Assembly: GCF_024172185.1 (NCBI RefSeq)
Contig: NZ_JAMZEC010000001.1
Span: forward strand, 2,170,001-2,234,000
Reading direction: 5' to 3'
DNA from: Nonomuraea roseoviolacea subsp. carminata
GTDB taxonomy: Bacteria; Actinomycetota; Actinomycetes; Streptosporangiales; Streptosporangiaceae
DNA length: 64,000 nt
Numbering within the stretch: the stretch's first letter is position 1; each line of letters begins with the position of its first letter. The notes under the pieces are model-generated. The model did not search any database. It saw only the letters and a list, made by a program, of their open reading frames with translations, and was not told where the DNA came from. Position numbers and translations under genes: made by a program. Shown here one piece after another: positions 50,549 to 58,543 of the stretch.

Positions 50549-51028
50549 GTGGATTTCATCAGGGTCCTCTACCAGCGGTTCTCGTCCCTGCTGCACGAGC
50601 TGACCAAGTTCGGGCTCATCGGAGCCGCGGCCTTCGTCCTCGACACGGGCCTGTACAACGCCTTCCTCGTCTTCGACTGGGGGCCGATGACGTCCAAGGT
50701 GATCGCCACGGTCGTCTCGGCCACCTTCGCGTACGCGGGCAACCGGTTCTGGACCTTCCGCCACCGTGAGCAGAGCGGGCTCGGCCGCGAGTACTTCCTG
50801 TTCTTCCTGCTCAACGGCATCGCGCTGCTGTTCAGCGTGCTGGTGATCGGTTTCACCAAGTACACCCTGCACCTGCACGACCTGTTCAGCCTCAACGTCG
50901 CCAACTTCGTCGGCGTCGGGCTCGGCACGCTGTTCCGCTACTGGTCGTACAAGCGGTGGGTGTTCCTGGAGGCCACGGAGCCCATCCCGGCCGAGCTGCC
51001 CGACACCGAGGTCCGCCAGGACCGCTGA
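50549..51028 (+). CDS. GtrA family membrane protein
   Basis: A 159-residue protein with four membrane helices: LIGAAAFVLDTGLYNAFLV, MTSKVIATVVSATFAYAGNRFWTF, FFLLNGIALLFSVLVIGF and NFVGVGLGTLFRYWSYKRWVF. The NRFWTF and FRYWSYKRWVF ends are family hallmarks. GtrA proteins help flip polyprenyl-phosphate sugars across the membrane or aid arabinogalactan/teichoic assembly. GTG 50549 has GGAG nearby. No GtrB partner is adjacent; the GT2 at 6241 is a GtrB-like candidate in this window. Confidence 0.93.
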   Translation: MDFIRVLYQRFSSLLHELTKFGLIGAAAFVLDTGLYNAFLVFDWGPMTSKVIATVVSATFAYAGNRFWTFRHREQSGLGREYFLFFLLNGIALLFSVLVIGFTKYTLHLHDLFSLNVANFVGVGLGTLFRYWSYKRWVFLEATEPIPAELPDTEVRQDR

Positions 51029-51047
51029 GCCAGGCAGGCCCCCGGAG

Positions 51048-52325
51048 TCAGGCGGGCCCGCTCACCACCCGCGTCCGGTTCTCCTCGTCGGCGGGCCGCA
51101 GGAAGATCGCGAACGTCGCCGGGCGGCGGCGCACCAGCTCCAGCCGTCCCCCGTCGGCCGCAGCCAGCGCGCGGGCGAGGGTCAGGCCGAGACCCGTGCC
51201 GCCTCCCCCGCTCACGTTCCGCTCGAAGACCTTGGGCGCGATGTCGTCGGCGATGCCGGGCCCCTCGTCGGCCACCTCGATGACGATGTAGCTGTCGCCC
51301 TGCGTGGTCGTGACGACGACGGTGCCGCCGCCGTGCCGCAGGGAGTTCTCCAGCAGGGTGGCGATGACCTGCCCGAAGCCGCCGGTCGTGGCCAGCGCCT
51401 TGAGCCCGCGCGTGCCCTCCAGCAGCAGCGTGCGGTCCAGGCCGCGGAAGACCGGCTCCCACTCGGTGATCTGCTGGATCAGCACCTCGTCGATGGAGAC
51501 CGGCTCGGCCTGCGCGTGACGCTGGCGGCGGGCCGCGGCCAGCAGCTCGTCGATGACGGCCGTGAGGCGCTCGGCCTGCACGATGGCCGCCTCGCCCTCC
51601 TCCCGGACCACCCCGGGCTGGTCGGAGGCGGCGACGATCTCCTCCAGGCGCATGGTCAGCCCCGTGAGAGGTGTGCGGAGCTGGTGGGAGGCGTCGGTGG
51701 CGAACTCCCGCTCCCGGGTGAGCAGGTCGGAGATGCGGGTGGCGCTGCGGTCGAGCACCTCGGCCACCTGGTCGAGCTCGGGTATGCCGTAGCGGTGTCT
51801 GCTCGGCCGGGCGTCGCCGGAGCCCAGCCGTTCAGCGATCTTGGCCAGGTCCAGCAGCGGCAGCGTCAGACGGCGCGACTGCACGATGGCCAGGCCGACG
51901 GCCACCGCGAGAGCCGCGACGGCGAGGGCCACGATCAGCAGCAGGCGCGCTCGGACGTCCTGCTCGACCTGGTCCCGGTCGCGGCTCACCCGGACATAGA
52001 TGCCGTTCTCCGACTGGGCGTCCTCGGCCATCTGGTGGCCGGGCGGCGATGCCTTGCCGACGATGGTCGCCTTGGGTGGGTTCGCTCGTTCGTAGATCTG
52101 GATGTAGCGGCCGGGATACTTCTGTTCGAGCTGCTGAGGGTCCAGCGGCGTCTCCTGGATGCGGGCGTACTCCACCTCCCCCACCAGTCGTGTCGCCTCC
52201 GCCCTGAGCTCCTGGGCCGCCTCGTCGACGATCAGGCGGCTGACCACGATGCCCAGGGGGACCCCCAGCAGCAGGACCGCGATGACCGCGACGACCAGAG
52301 TGGAGGTGAGCAGGCGGCGGCGCAT
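51048..52325 (-). CDS. Sensor histidine kinase (HAMP, HisKA, HATPase)
   Basis: A 425-residue membrane kinase. Helices at residues 8-28 and about 125-150 flank a roughly 95-residue extracytoplasmic sensor. A HAMP segment (RLTLPLLDLAKIAERLGSGD) leads to the HisKA box FATDASHQLRTPLTGLTM with the phospho-His, and the ATPase domain has the N box LLENSLRHG, DEGPGI and GGTGLGLTLARALA. Last gene of a pair with the OmpR-type regulator, 3 nt apart. Confidence 0.94.
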   Translation of the reverse strand: MRRRLLTSTLVVAVIAVLLLGVPLGIVVSRLIVDEAAQELRAEATRLVGEVEYARIQETPLDPQQLEQKYPGRYIQIYERANPPKATIVGKASPPGHQMAEDAQSENGIYVRVSRDRDQVEQDVRARLLLIVALAVAALAVAVGLAIVQSRRLTLPLLDLAKIAERLGSGDARPSRHRYGIPELDQVAEVLDRSATRISDLLTREREFATDASHQLRTPLTGLTMRLEEIVAASDQPGVVREEGEAAIVQAERLTAVIDELLAAARRQRHAQAEPVSIDEVLIQQITEWEPVFRGLDRTLLLEGTRGLKALATTGGFGQVIATLLENSLRHGGGTVVVTTTQGDSYIVIEVADEGPGIADDIAPKVFERNVSGGGGTGLGLTLARALAAADGGRLELVRRRPATFAIFLRPADEENRTRVVSGPA

Positions 52326-52328
52326 CGC

Positions 52329-52997
52329 CTACTCGCGTTCGAAGCGGAAGCCGACTCCCCGGACGGTGGTGATGTAGCGGGGCTTCGCCGCGTCGTCGCC
52401 GAGCTTGCGGCGCAGCCACGAGATGTGCATGTCGAGCGTCTTGGTCGAGCCCCACCAGTTGGTGTCCCACACCTCGCGCATGATCTGCTCGCGGGTGACC
52501 ACCTTGCCGGCGTCGCGGACCAGCACGCGCAGCAGGTCGAACTCCTTGGTCGTCAGATGCAGCTCCTTCTCCCCCATCCAGGCGCGGCGGGAGTCTGCGT
52601 CGATGCGCACGCCCTGGACCACCGGGGTCTCGGACGTGCCCCGTCGCAGCAGCGCGCGCACCCGGGCGAGCAGCTCGGCCAGGCGGAACGGCTTGGTGAC
52701 GTAGTCGTCGGCGCCGGCGTCGAGGCCGACGACCGTGTCGACCTCGTCGACGCGGGCGGTGAGTATGAGAACCGGGGTGCCGTGTCCTTCGGCACGGATC
52801 CGGCGGGCGACCTCAAGCCCGTCCATTTCTGGCAGACCGAGGTCAAGGACGATCAGGTCGATGCCCCCCGACAGAGCCCTTTCCAGGGCCTGCGGGCCGT
52901 CAGGGCTCACCTCAACCTGATAGCCCTCACGGCGAAGAGCGCGCGCGAGCGGCTCGGAAATCGAGGTGTCATCCTCGGCGAGAAGTACGCAGGTCAT
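52329..52997 (-). CDS. OmpR/PhoB-family response regulator
   Basis: A 222-residue regulator. The receiver has CVLLAEDDTSISEPLARAL, the phosphoacceptor Asp in DLIVLDLGLPEMDGL and ...YVTKPFRLAELLARVRALL. The C-terminal winged helix carries LTTKEFDLLRVLVRDAGKVV and the recognition part KTLDMHISWLRRKLGDD. It lies upstream of the kinase gene. The stimulus is unknown. Confidence 0.95.
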   Translation of the reverse strand: MTCVLLAEDDTSISEPLARALRREGYQVEVSPDGPQALERALSGGIDLIVLDLGLPEMDGLEVARRIRAEGHGTPVLILTARVDEVDTVVGLDAGADDYVTKPFRLAELLARVRALLRRGTSETPVVQGVRIDADSRRAWMGEKELHLTTKEFDLLRVLVRDAGKVVTREQIMREVWDTNWWGSTKTLDMHISWLRRKLGDDAAKPRYITTVRGVGFRFERE

Positions 52998-53385
52998 GAA
53001 GCGATCGTAGGACCTTAGGCGATCGTTTCCCGGGCACAGCGCACGGTTTGACTCGTCGTTGACCTATCCATTGACCTGGGCAAACGCTGATAAATATCGG
53101 TTAGCCGGGCTTAAATTACCGCGATTGGCGGCCGGCGCGCGGAATCGGATCGCGAGGCGGCCGGAAATGCCGCGTGGCGCGCGGGTTTCACGCCCGGGCG
53201 TGTCGCGGAGAAAAAACCGCGAAGAATGTACGGCCTTGTTCTTTCCATCCCGCCACGCTGTCCCCAGGAATCGCGTGAGCCGCTTCCGGAAACGGCGACG
53301 CCCGCCGGAGGAGCCCCGGCGGGCGCGGCGGACGACGGCGTGTCGCGTCGTGGGTACAGAGTCGTGGATACAGGGGAGTCGCGGG
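52998..53385. other. 388-bp intergenic region, no gene seen
   Basis: The right end of the two-component operon promoter lies here. Positions 53080-53125 are locally AT-rich (for example GATAAATATCGG). Reading frames in both strands lack family features and a ribosome-binding site, so I call no gene. Confidence 0.5.
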
Positions 53386-53865
53386 TCAGACGGTCGGCGG
53401 CTCGGTGTAGCGGGCGAGGTAGAGCTGCTCGCCCAGGCTGTGGATGAGCGCCAGCTCGGTCTCGAGGTAGTCGATGTGGTGCTCCTCGTCGGCCAGGATC
53501 TCCTCGAAGATGCGGGCCGAGGTGACGTCGCCCTTCTCACGCATGAGCGTGATGGCGGGACGCAGCCGCTGCACCACCGACAGCTCGACCTCCAGGTCGG
53601 CCTTGAGCTGCTCCTCGACGGTCTGGCCGATGTGCAGCGTGCCGAGCCGCTGGTAGTTGGGCAGCCCTTCGAGGAAGAGGATGCGGTCGGTCAGCCGCTC
53701 GGCGTGCCGCATCTCGTCGATCGACTCGTCGCGGGTGTGCTTGGCCAGCTTCGTGTAGCCCCAGTTCTCCTGCATCTTGGCGTGCAGGAAGTACTGGTTG
53801 ATGGCGGTGAGCTCGGCCGTCAGCTGCTCGTTGAGCAGCTCGATGATCTGCTTGTCGCCCTGCAT
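53386..53865 (-). CDS. bfr: Bacterioferritin
   Basis: A 159-residue haem-containing ferritin subunit; 24 copies store iron as a mineral. Ferroxidase ligands are visible in LTAELTAINQYFLHA (Glu18), DEMRHAERLTDRI (Glu51, His54) and later LADEEHHIDYLETEL. Met52, the usual haem ligand, is present. ATG 53865 has GAGGGG 7 nt upstream and follows the bfd stop by 16 nt, so the two genes form one operon under the iron boxes upstream of bfd. Confidence 0.96.
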   Translation of the reverse strand: MQGDKQIIELLNEQLTAELTAINQYFLHAKMQENWGYTKLAKHTRDESIDEMRHAERLTDRILFLEGLPNYQRLGTLHIGQTVEEQLKADLEVELSVVQRLRPAITLMREKGDVTSARIFEEILADEEHHIDYLETELALIHSLGEQLYLARYTEPPTV

Positions 53866-53881
53866 GTACGAGCCCCTCGTG

Positions 53882-54058
53882 CTATGCGGTCGTCAGTTCC
53901 TCAGACCGTTTCAGCATCGCACAGATTTTCCGGACACAAGAGGCACAGTCCCCACCGGCACCAGTGGTGTCGCGAACCTGGCGAGCCGTCCGCGCGCCGG
54001 CGGCGATGCAGTCGTGCACCTCGTTCTCGGTGACGGCACGACAGACACACACGTACAT
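53882..54058 (-). CDS. bfd: Bacterioferritin-associated ferredoxin
   Basis: A 58-residue [2Fe-2S] protein that reduces and releases iron from bacterioferritin. The cluster ligands are the two Cys in MYVCVCRAVTENE and the two in GDCASCVRKIC; the DCIAAGARTARQVRDTTGAG helix-turn is typical of BFD-like domains. ATG 54058; no strong ribosome-binding site. It is followed by bfr 16 nt later. The promoter region holds DtxR/IdeR boxes, so expression should rise when iron is scarce. Confidence 0.92.
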   Translation of the reverse strand: MYVCVCRAVTENEVHDCIAAGARTARQVRDTTGAGGDCASCVRKICAMLKRSEELTTA

Positions 54059-54091
54059 GCGGAGGACAGCCTCTCACTCTCTGGGCAGCCG

Positions 54092-54110
54092 GTAGGTTAG
54101 GCAAACCTAA
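54092..54110. promoter_or_regulatory. DtxR/IdeR-type iron box
   Basis: GTAGGTTAGGCAAACCTAA matches the 19-bp iron-box consensus TTAGGTTAGGCTAACCTAA at 17 positions. It lies 34 bp upstream of bfd, where the repressor would block the promoter when iron is plentiful. Confidence 0.82.
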
Positions 54111-54121
54111 ATGTAGCCCAC

Positions 54122-54140
54122 TTTGGTAAGGCTTGCCTAC
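54122..54140. promoter_or_regulatory. Second, weaker iron-box-like site
   Basis: TTTGGTAAGGCTTGCCTAC matches the same consensus at 14 of 19 positions, centred 30 bp from the first box (about three helical turns), so two repressor dimers could bind on the same face. Confidence 0.5.
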
Positions 54141-54168
54141 GTTACCTCCGCCACATCGAGGTAAGGGT

Positions 54169-54789
54169 TCAGTGTCCTCTGAGCAGCCATTCCTCCAGGT
54201 GAGGCGCCTCGGCGCGGATGGAGGTGGACTCGCCGTGGCCGGTGTGGACGACGGTCTCGGGCGGCAGCGTGAGCAGCCGGTCGCGGATCGAGGCGATGAT
54301 GGTGTCGAACGACGAATAGGACCGGCCGGTCGCGCCGGGGCCGCCCTTGAACAGCGTGTCGCCGCTGAAGAGCACGCCGAGGTCGGGCGCGTGCAGGCAG
54401 ACCGCGCCCGGCGAGTGGCCGGGGGTGTGGAGCACCTCCAGCGTGACGCCGCCCGCCTCCAGCTTCTCGCCGTCGGCCAGCGGCTCGTACGGCACCGCGT
54501 CGCCGTACACCTGCTCCCACAGCACCTGGTCGGCCGGGTGCAGCCGGATCGGCGCGCCGGTCAGGCCGGCCAGCTCCCGGGCGGCGTTGATGTGGTCGTT
54601 GTGCGCGTGCGTGCACACGATGGCCCGGACGGCGCGCCCGCCGACACGCTCGGCGATGGCCCGCGCGTCGTGGGCGGCGTCGATGACGACGACCTCGCGC
54701 GCGTCACCGGCCAGCCAGACGTTGTTGTCGACGTCCCAGGTGCCGCCGTCGAGCGAGAACGTCCCGGAAGTCACCACTTTGTCCAACAC
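54169..54789 (-). CDS. MBL-fold metallo-hydrolase, probable S-formylmycothiol hydrolase-type partner of MscR
   Basis: A 206-residue metallo-beta-lactamase-fold hydrolase. CTHAHNDHINAA is the HxHxDH zinc motif, GHSPGAVCLHAP has the third His, and LFSGDTLFKGGPG the bridging Asp, as in glyoxalase II-like enzymes. It lies 65 nt behind the mycothiol-dependent dehydrogenase gene, a conserved pairing in actinobacteria, and likely hydrolyses the S-formylmycothiol that enzyme makes. GTG 54789 has GAGGAGG just upstream; longer readings run into non-coding sequence. Confidence 0.85.
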   Translation of the reverse strand: MLDKVVTSGTFSLDGGTWDVDNNVWLAGDAREVVVIDAAHDARAIAERVGGRAVRAIVCTHAHNDHINAARELAGLTGAPIRLHPADQVLWEQVYGDAVPYEPLADGEKLEAGGVTLEVLHTPGHSPGAVCLHAPDLGVLFSGDTLFKGGPGATGRSYSSFDTIIASIRDRLLTLPPETVVHTGHGESTSIRAEAPHLEEWLLRGH

Positions 54790-54854
54790 CTTGCCTCCTC
54801 TGCCGGGCTCCGCCCGGCGCCTCTGATGGATGTCCTCGCTTCGCTGCGGATCCA

Positions 54855-55940
54855 TCAGAGGACCACCACCGATCGCAGCACCTCACCGCGTCCCATCTTG
54901 GCGAACGACTCCTCGACGTCGTCCAGCCCGATGGTCTCGGTGACGAACTTGTCGAGCGGGAGTCGCCCCTGCAGGTAGAGGTCGATGAGCATGGGGAAGT
55001 CGCGGCTCGGCAGGCAGTCGCCGTACCAGGACGACTTCAGCGCCCCGCCCCGGCCGAAGACGTCCAGCAGCGGCAGCTCCAGCTTCATCTCCGGGGTGGG
55101 CACCCCGACGAGCACCACCGTGCCCGCCAGGTCGCGGGCGTAGAACGCCTGCCGGTACGTCTCCGGGCGGCCGACCGCGTCGATGACCACGTCGGCGCCG
55201 AACCCGCCGGTGAGGTCGCGCACCGCGTCGACCGGGTCGTTCTCGCGGGAGTTGACCGTGTGGGTGGCGCCGAAGTCGCGGGCCCAGGCGAGCTTGCGGT
55301 CGTCCACGTCGATCGCGATGATCGTCGAGGCGCCGGCGAGCTGGGCGCCCAGGACGGCCGCGTCGCCGACGCCGCCGCAGCCGATGACCGCGACCGAGTC
55401 GCCGCGCGTGACGGCTCCGGTGTTGAGCGCGGCGCCGAGACCCGCCATGACGCCGCAGCCCAGCAGGCCCGCGACGGCCGCCGGGGCCTCGGGCGAGACC
55501 TTGGTGCACTGCCCGGCCGCCACCAGGGTATGGCCGAGGAACGCGCCGATGCCGAGCGCGGGCGACAGCTCGGTGCCGTCCTCCAGCGTCATCTTCTGAG
55601 TGGCGTTGTGGGTGGCGAAGCAGTACCACGGCCGGCCGCGCAGGCAGGCCCGGCACTGGCCGCACACGGCCCGCCAGTTGAGGATCACGAAGTCGCCCGG
55701 CTCGATGCCGGTGACGCCCTCGCCGACGGCCTCCACGACGCCCGCCGCCTCGTGGCCGAGCAGGAACGGGAAGTCGTCGCTGATGCCGCCCTCGCGGTAG
55801 TGGAGGTCGGTGTGGCACACTCCGCACGCCTGCACGGCGACGACGGCCTCGCCCGGCCCCGGGTCGGGCACGAGCACGTTCTCGACGGAGACTTCCCTGC
55901 CTTCACCCCGGGCGATGACGCCCCGCACTTCGTACGGCAT
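54855..55940 (-). CDS. mscR: S-(hydroxymethyl)mycothiol dehydrogenase / S-nitrosomycothiol reductase
   Basis: A 361-residue zinc-dependent class III-type alcohol dehydrogenase. It oxidises the mycothiol-formaldehyde adduct with NAD and can reduce S-nitrosomycothiol. Catalytic zinc: Cys in [11 protein letters not shown] and His in LLGHEAAG; structural-zinc Cys in [20 protein letters not shown] loop [15 protein letters not shown]. The highly specific block [16 protein letters not shown] identifies the mycothiol branch. ATG 55940 fits the family length; ATG 55949 is the alternative. Followed by its MBL-fold partner. Confidence 0.94.
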   Translation of the reverse strand: MPYEVRGVIARGEGREVSVENVLVPDPGPGEAVVAVQACGVCHTDLHYREGGISDDFPFLLGHEAAGVVEAVGEGVTGIEPGDFVILNWRAVCGQCRACLRGRPWYCFATHNATQKMTLEDGTELSPALGIGAFLGHTLVAAGQCTKVSPEAPAAVAGLLGCGVMAGLGAALNTGAVTRGDSVAVIGCGGVGDAAVLGAQLAGASTIIAIDVDDRKLAWARDFGATHTVNSRENDPVDAVRDLTGGFGADVVIDAVGRPETYRQAFYARDLAGTVVLVGVPTPEMKLELPLLDVFGRGGALKSSWYGDCLPSRDFPMLIDLYLQGRLPLDKFVTETIGLDDVEESFAKMGRGEVLRSVVVL

Positions 55941-55955
55941 GGCAGCCATCCTGCG

Positions 55956-57011
55956 TCAGGAGGATGATCGCCGCAAGAGATGGGGCCGCACCACGCCGAG
56001 ACCCCGCAGGCTCCGGCGCCGCATCGGGCGCACCTCGAAGCCCGCCTCGCCCGCCGGGCCACCGGCGAGGCCCTCCGCGAGGCCCTCCGCCATGCCGGAG
56101 TCCACGACGATCGTGCCCGGCCGGGCGGCGGCGGTCAGCCGGGCGGCCAGGTTGACCGTGGTGCCGTACACGTCGCCCATCATCGGCACCACCGGCCCGT
56201 ACGCCAGGCCGATGCGCAGCTCGGCCGTGCCGGCCAGGTCGAGGGCGATGGCGGCGGCCCCCGCCGGGGTGGGCGCGGTGAAGAGCACCTCGTCGCCGAG
56301 GGTCTTGACCAGCCGGGCGCCGTGGGCCGCCACGATGTCGGCCGCCCGCGCCTCGAACCCCTCCACCAGGTCGGCCAGTTCCCGCTCGTCCAGCTCCCTG
56401 GCCCGCCGGGTGAAGGCCACCAGGTCGGCGAACCCCACGGCCAGTGACACGCGGCCAAGGGCGGCATCGGGCCGCAGGTCGGCCAGGGCGAGCAGGCGGG
56501 TGCCCGCGGCGGCGAGCTGGGCCCGCCAGACGTGGACGAGGAGCTGCTCGAAGTCGGGCAGCAGCTCGCGGGCCGTGGCGACCACGCGTTCCAGGTCCTC
56601 GTCGGAGGGCTCGCCCTCCGCGGGCAGCAGGTGGCCGATGATGATCTCGGCCTGCCACTGGGCGAGCCGCGCCGTGGTCTGGCCGAGGGCGCGGGCCATG
56701 CGGATGGCCGTGGGCTCGTCCAGCAGGCCGCGGTCGAGCATCTCCCGCACCCGTCGCAGAGCGCCCACGTCGGCCTCGGAGAACGCGACCGCGTCGTCGG
56801 CGAACGTGGGGAACCCGAGCGCGCGCCAGATCCGCTCGGCCAGCCGCTGGGACACGCCGGCGTCGTGCGCGACCTGCGTGCGCGTGAGGCGGGCGGGCAT
56901 CCCGGCCAGCAGCACCCCGATCTCCTCGGCCGTCGGCCGCCCGGGCCTGTCCCCGGCGGCGGGCGGCTCGTCAGCGGTCCCCGGCCTGCCGGGCCTGTCC
57001 TCGGCGGTCAA
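55956..57011 (-). CDS. Class III adenylate cyclase with N-terminal regulatory domain
   Basis: A 351-residue cytosolic cyclase making cAMP. After a Pro/Gly/Asp-rich lead, residues 40-170 are an actinobacterial cyclase regulatory helix bundle (GVSQRLAERIWRALGFPTF, MARALGQTTARLAQWQAEII). The catalytic domain has GFADLVAFTRRA (metal Asp), LVKTLGDEVLF (Lys plus second metal Asp) and GDVYGTTVNLAARLTAA with the transition-state Asn and Arg, so all key residues are present. TTG 57011, overlapping the PH-domain gene stop (TTGA), is the best-supported start but not certain. Confidence 0.86.
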   Translation of the reverse strand: MTAEDRPGRPGTADEPPAAGDRPGRPTAEEIGVLLAGMPARLTRTQVAHDAGVSQRLAERIWRALGFPTFADDAVAFSEADVGALRRVREMLDRGLLDEPTAIRMARALGQTTARLAQWQAEIIIGHLLPAEGEPSDEDLERVVATARELLPDFEQLLVHVWRAQLAAAGTRLLALADLRPDAALGRVSLAVGFADLVAFTRRARELDERELADLVEGFEARAADIVAAHGARLVKTLGDEVLFTAPTPAGAAAIALDLAGTAELRIGLAYGPVVPMMGDVYGTTVNLAARLTAAARPGTIVVDSGMAEGLAEGLAGGPAGEAGFEVRPMRRRSLRGLGVVRPHLLRRSSS

Positions 57012-57520
57012 CGGCCGTCGAGGTCGCCGTCGGTGGCGTCCTCCAGGAGCCGGAACAGGTCGGCCCGGACCTCCTGGATGTGCGGGATGTCGCGCAGCAC
57101 GATCTGCCCCCGGTCGCCCGCGGACTCCACGGTGAGCGTGCCGCAGCCGAGCAGCCGCTCGACGAACGTCTGGTCGGAGCTGACCGTGTTGACCTTGGCC
57201 ATCGGGATCTCGTCGGTCGACTTGTTGAGCACCCCGGAGCTGATCGTGAAGCGGTGCGTGGTCAGCACGTAGCCGGTGTTCTTCCACTGGAGGTACGGGA
57301 CGAACGACCAGACGACCAGCAGGACGAGCGCGATCGCGCAGACGGCGATCCTGGCGTAGAAGGCGTACTCCCAGCCGCCGGGGACGAGGAGCAGCGCCGC
57401 GCCCGAGGCCGCGGCGACGAACACGAGCGCGGCGGCGGGGCCGACGAGGCGCTTCCAGTGGGGGTGGAAGGACCTGACGCGGCGTTCACCCTGCGTGAGG
57501 TGGTGGTCCGGGATGGTCAT
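57008..57520 (-). CDS. PH-domain (YdbS/bPH2-like) membrane protein
   Basis: A 170-residue protein with two adjacent hydrophobic helices (VGPAAALVFVAAASGAALLLV and ARIAVCAIALVLLVVWSFV) followed by a bacterial PH domain: YLQWKNTGYVLTTHRFTISSGVLNKSTDEIPMAKVNTVS. Function unknown, often placed next to biotin ligase and cyclase genes in actinobacteria. ATG 57520 (MTIPDHHL) is the start. It overlaps the cyclase start by 4 nt. Confidence 0.88.
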   Translation of the reverse strand: MTIPDHHLTQGERRVRSFHPHWKRLVGPAAALVFVAAASGAALLLVPGGWEYAFYARIAVCAIALVLLVVWSFVPYLQWKNTGYVLTTHRFTISSGVLNKSTDEIPMAKVNTVSSDQTFVERLLGCGTLTVESAGDRGQIVLRDIPHIQEVRADLFRLLEDATDGDLDGR

Positions 57521-57570
57521 GCGCAAATCGTGCCACCTCACGGGACGCGCGGCTACGCCGTCGCGCGCGG

Positions 57571-57659
57571 GAGCTCCCGGCGCCAGGCGGACGGGCGTCG
57601 GAGATCCCGGCGCCAGGCGGACGGGCGTCGGAGATCCGGCGCTAGGCGGACGGGCGCAG
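57571..57659 (-). repeat. Three tandem 29/30-bp repeats over the 3' end of birA
   Basis: Units 57571-57600, 57601-57630 (one mismatch) and 57631-57659 (one base shorter). The last one holds the final birA codons and TAG (57642-57644); the two others lie downstream and read TGG in place of TAG. Confidence 0.85.
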
Positions 57660-58463
57660 GTGGACGACGTCGCCGGCGCTGAGCGCGTGGCTCTCGCCCC
57701 CGGCCGACAGCTCCAGCCGGCCGCTCCCGTCGACGCCGGTGGCCCGGCCGGTCAGGAAGCGGTCGCCGGGCAGCTCGACCCGCACCTCGCGGCCGATCGT
57801 GGCGCTGGACGCCTGGTAGGCGGCGCGCAGCCCGGCCTGGTCGGCGTCGCCGCCGGCCTCGGTCCAGTCGGCGTAGTGGCTCTCGACCTCGCGCAGCACG
57901 GCCCGCAGCAGCGGGTCGCGGTCGAGGCAGGCGGACTCCTGCAGGGCCAGCGACGTGGCCGTCGTCACCGGCAGCTCGTCGGCCCGCAGCGACACGTTCA
58001 GGCCCATGCCGACGACCACCGCGCCCTCCACGCGCTCGGCCAGCACCCCGGCCAGCTTGCGGTCGCCGATGAGCAGGTCGTTGGGCCACTTGAGGCGCAC
58101 GTCCACCTCGCCCAGCCGGCGCACGGCCGAGGCGGCGGCCACGCCGAACAGCAGCGGCAGCCAGCCCTGCGCGGTGATCGGCGGCTGCGGCCGCAGCAGC
58201 ACCGACACGATCAGGCTCGAACGGGCGGGGGCGCTCCAGGCGCGGCCGAGCCGGCCCCGGCCGGCCCGTTGTTCCTCGGCCACCAGCACCGTGCCCTCAG
58301 CCGCCCCCTGCTGGGCCAGGGCGGCGAGGTCGGCGTTGGTGGAGCCGGTGCTCTCGACGACGGTGACGCCCGTCCACAGGCTGCCCGGCCGGACGAGGGC
58401 GCGGTTGAGCGCCGCCTCCGACAGGGGCGGGCGGTCGAGATCGGAGTAGCGCGAGTCCGGCAC
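57642..58463 (-). CDS. birA: Biotin-[acetyl-CoA-carboxylase] ligase
   Basis: A 273-residue biotin protein ligase. SGSTN..., RAGRGRLGRAW (biotinyl-AMP loop GRGRxGR) and LKWPNDLLIGDRKLAG are the catalytic motifs, and the C-terminal small domain (RATGVDGSGRLELSAGGE) is present. There is no N-terminal helix-turn-helix, so it is a monofunctional class I enzyme and not a repressor. GTG 58463 is chosen; upstream codons are non-coding and overlap the divergent oxidoreductase leader. Confidence 0.94.
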   Translation of the reverse strand: MPDSRYSDLDRPPLSEAALNRALVRPGSLWTGVTVVESTGSTNADLAALAQQGAAEGTVLVAEEQRAGRGRLGRAWSAPARSSLIVSVLLRPQPPITAQGWLPLLFGVAAASAVRRLGEVDVRLKWPNDLLIGDRKLAGVLAERVEGAVVVGMGLNVSLRADELPVTTATSLALQESACLDRDPLLRAVLREVESHYADWTEAGGDADQAGLRAAYQASSATIGREVRVELPGDRFLTGRATGVDGSGRLELSAGGESHALSAGDVVHLRPSA

Positions 58464-58543
58464 GTGTCCATCTTCGCCGACCCGGCACCCCGCCCTGACC
58501 ACCGGGGTTCCCTCCGGCGGAGGAGGAGCAAGAAGATGGAGGG

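Noticed and set aside
53059..54033. Plus-strand frame opposite bfr and bfd
   Set aside because: It is antisense to two well-supported genes and has an arginine/serine-rich composition.
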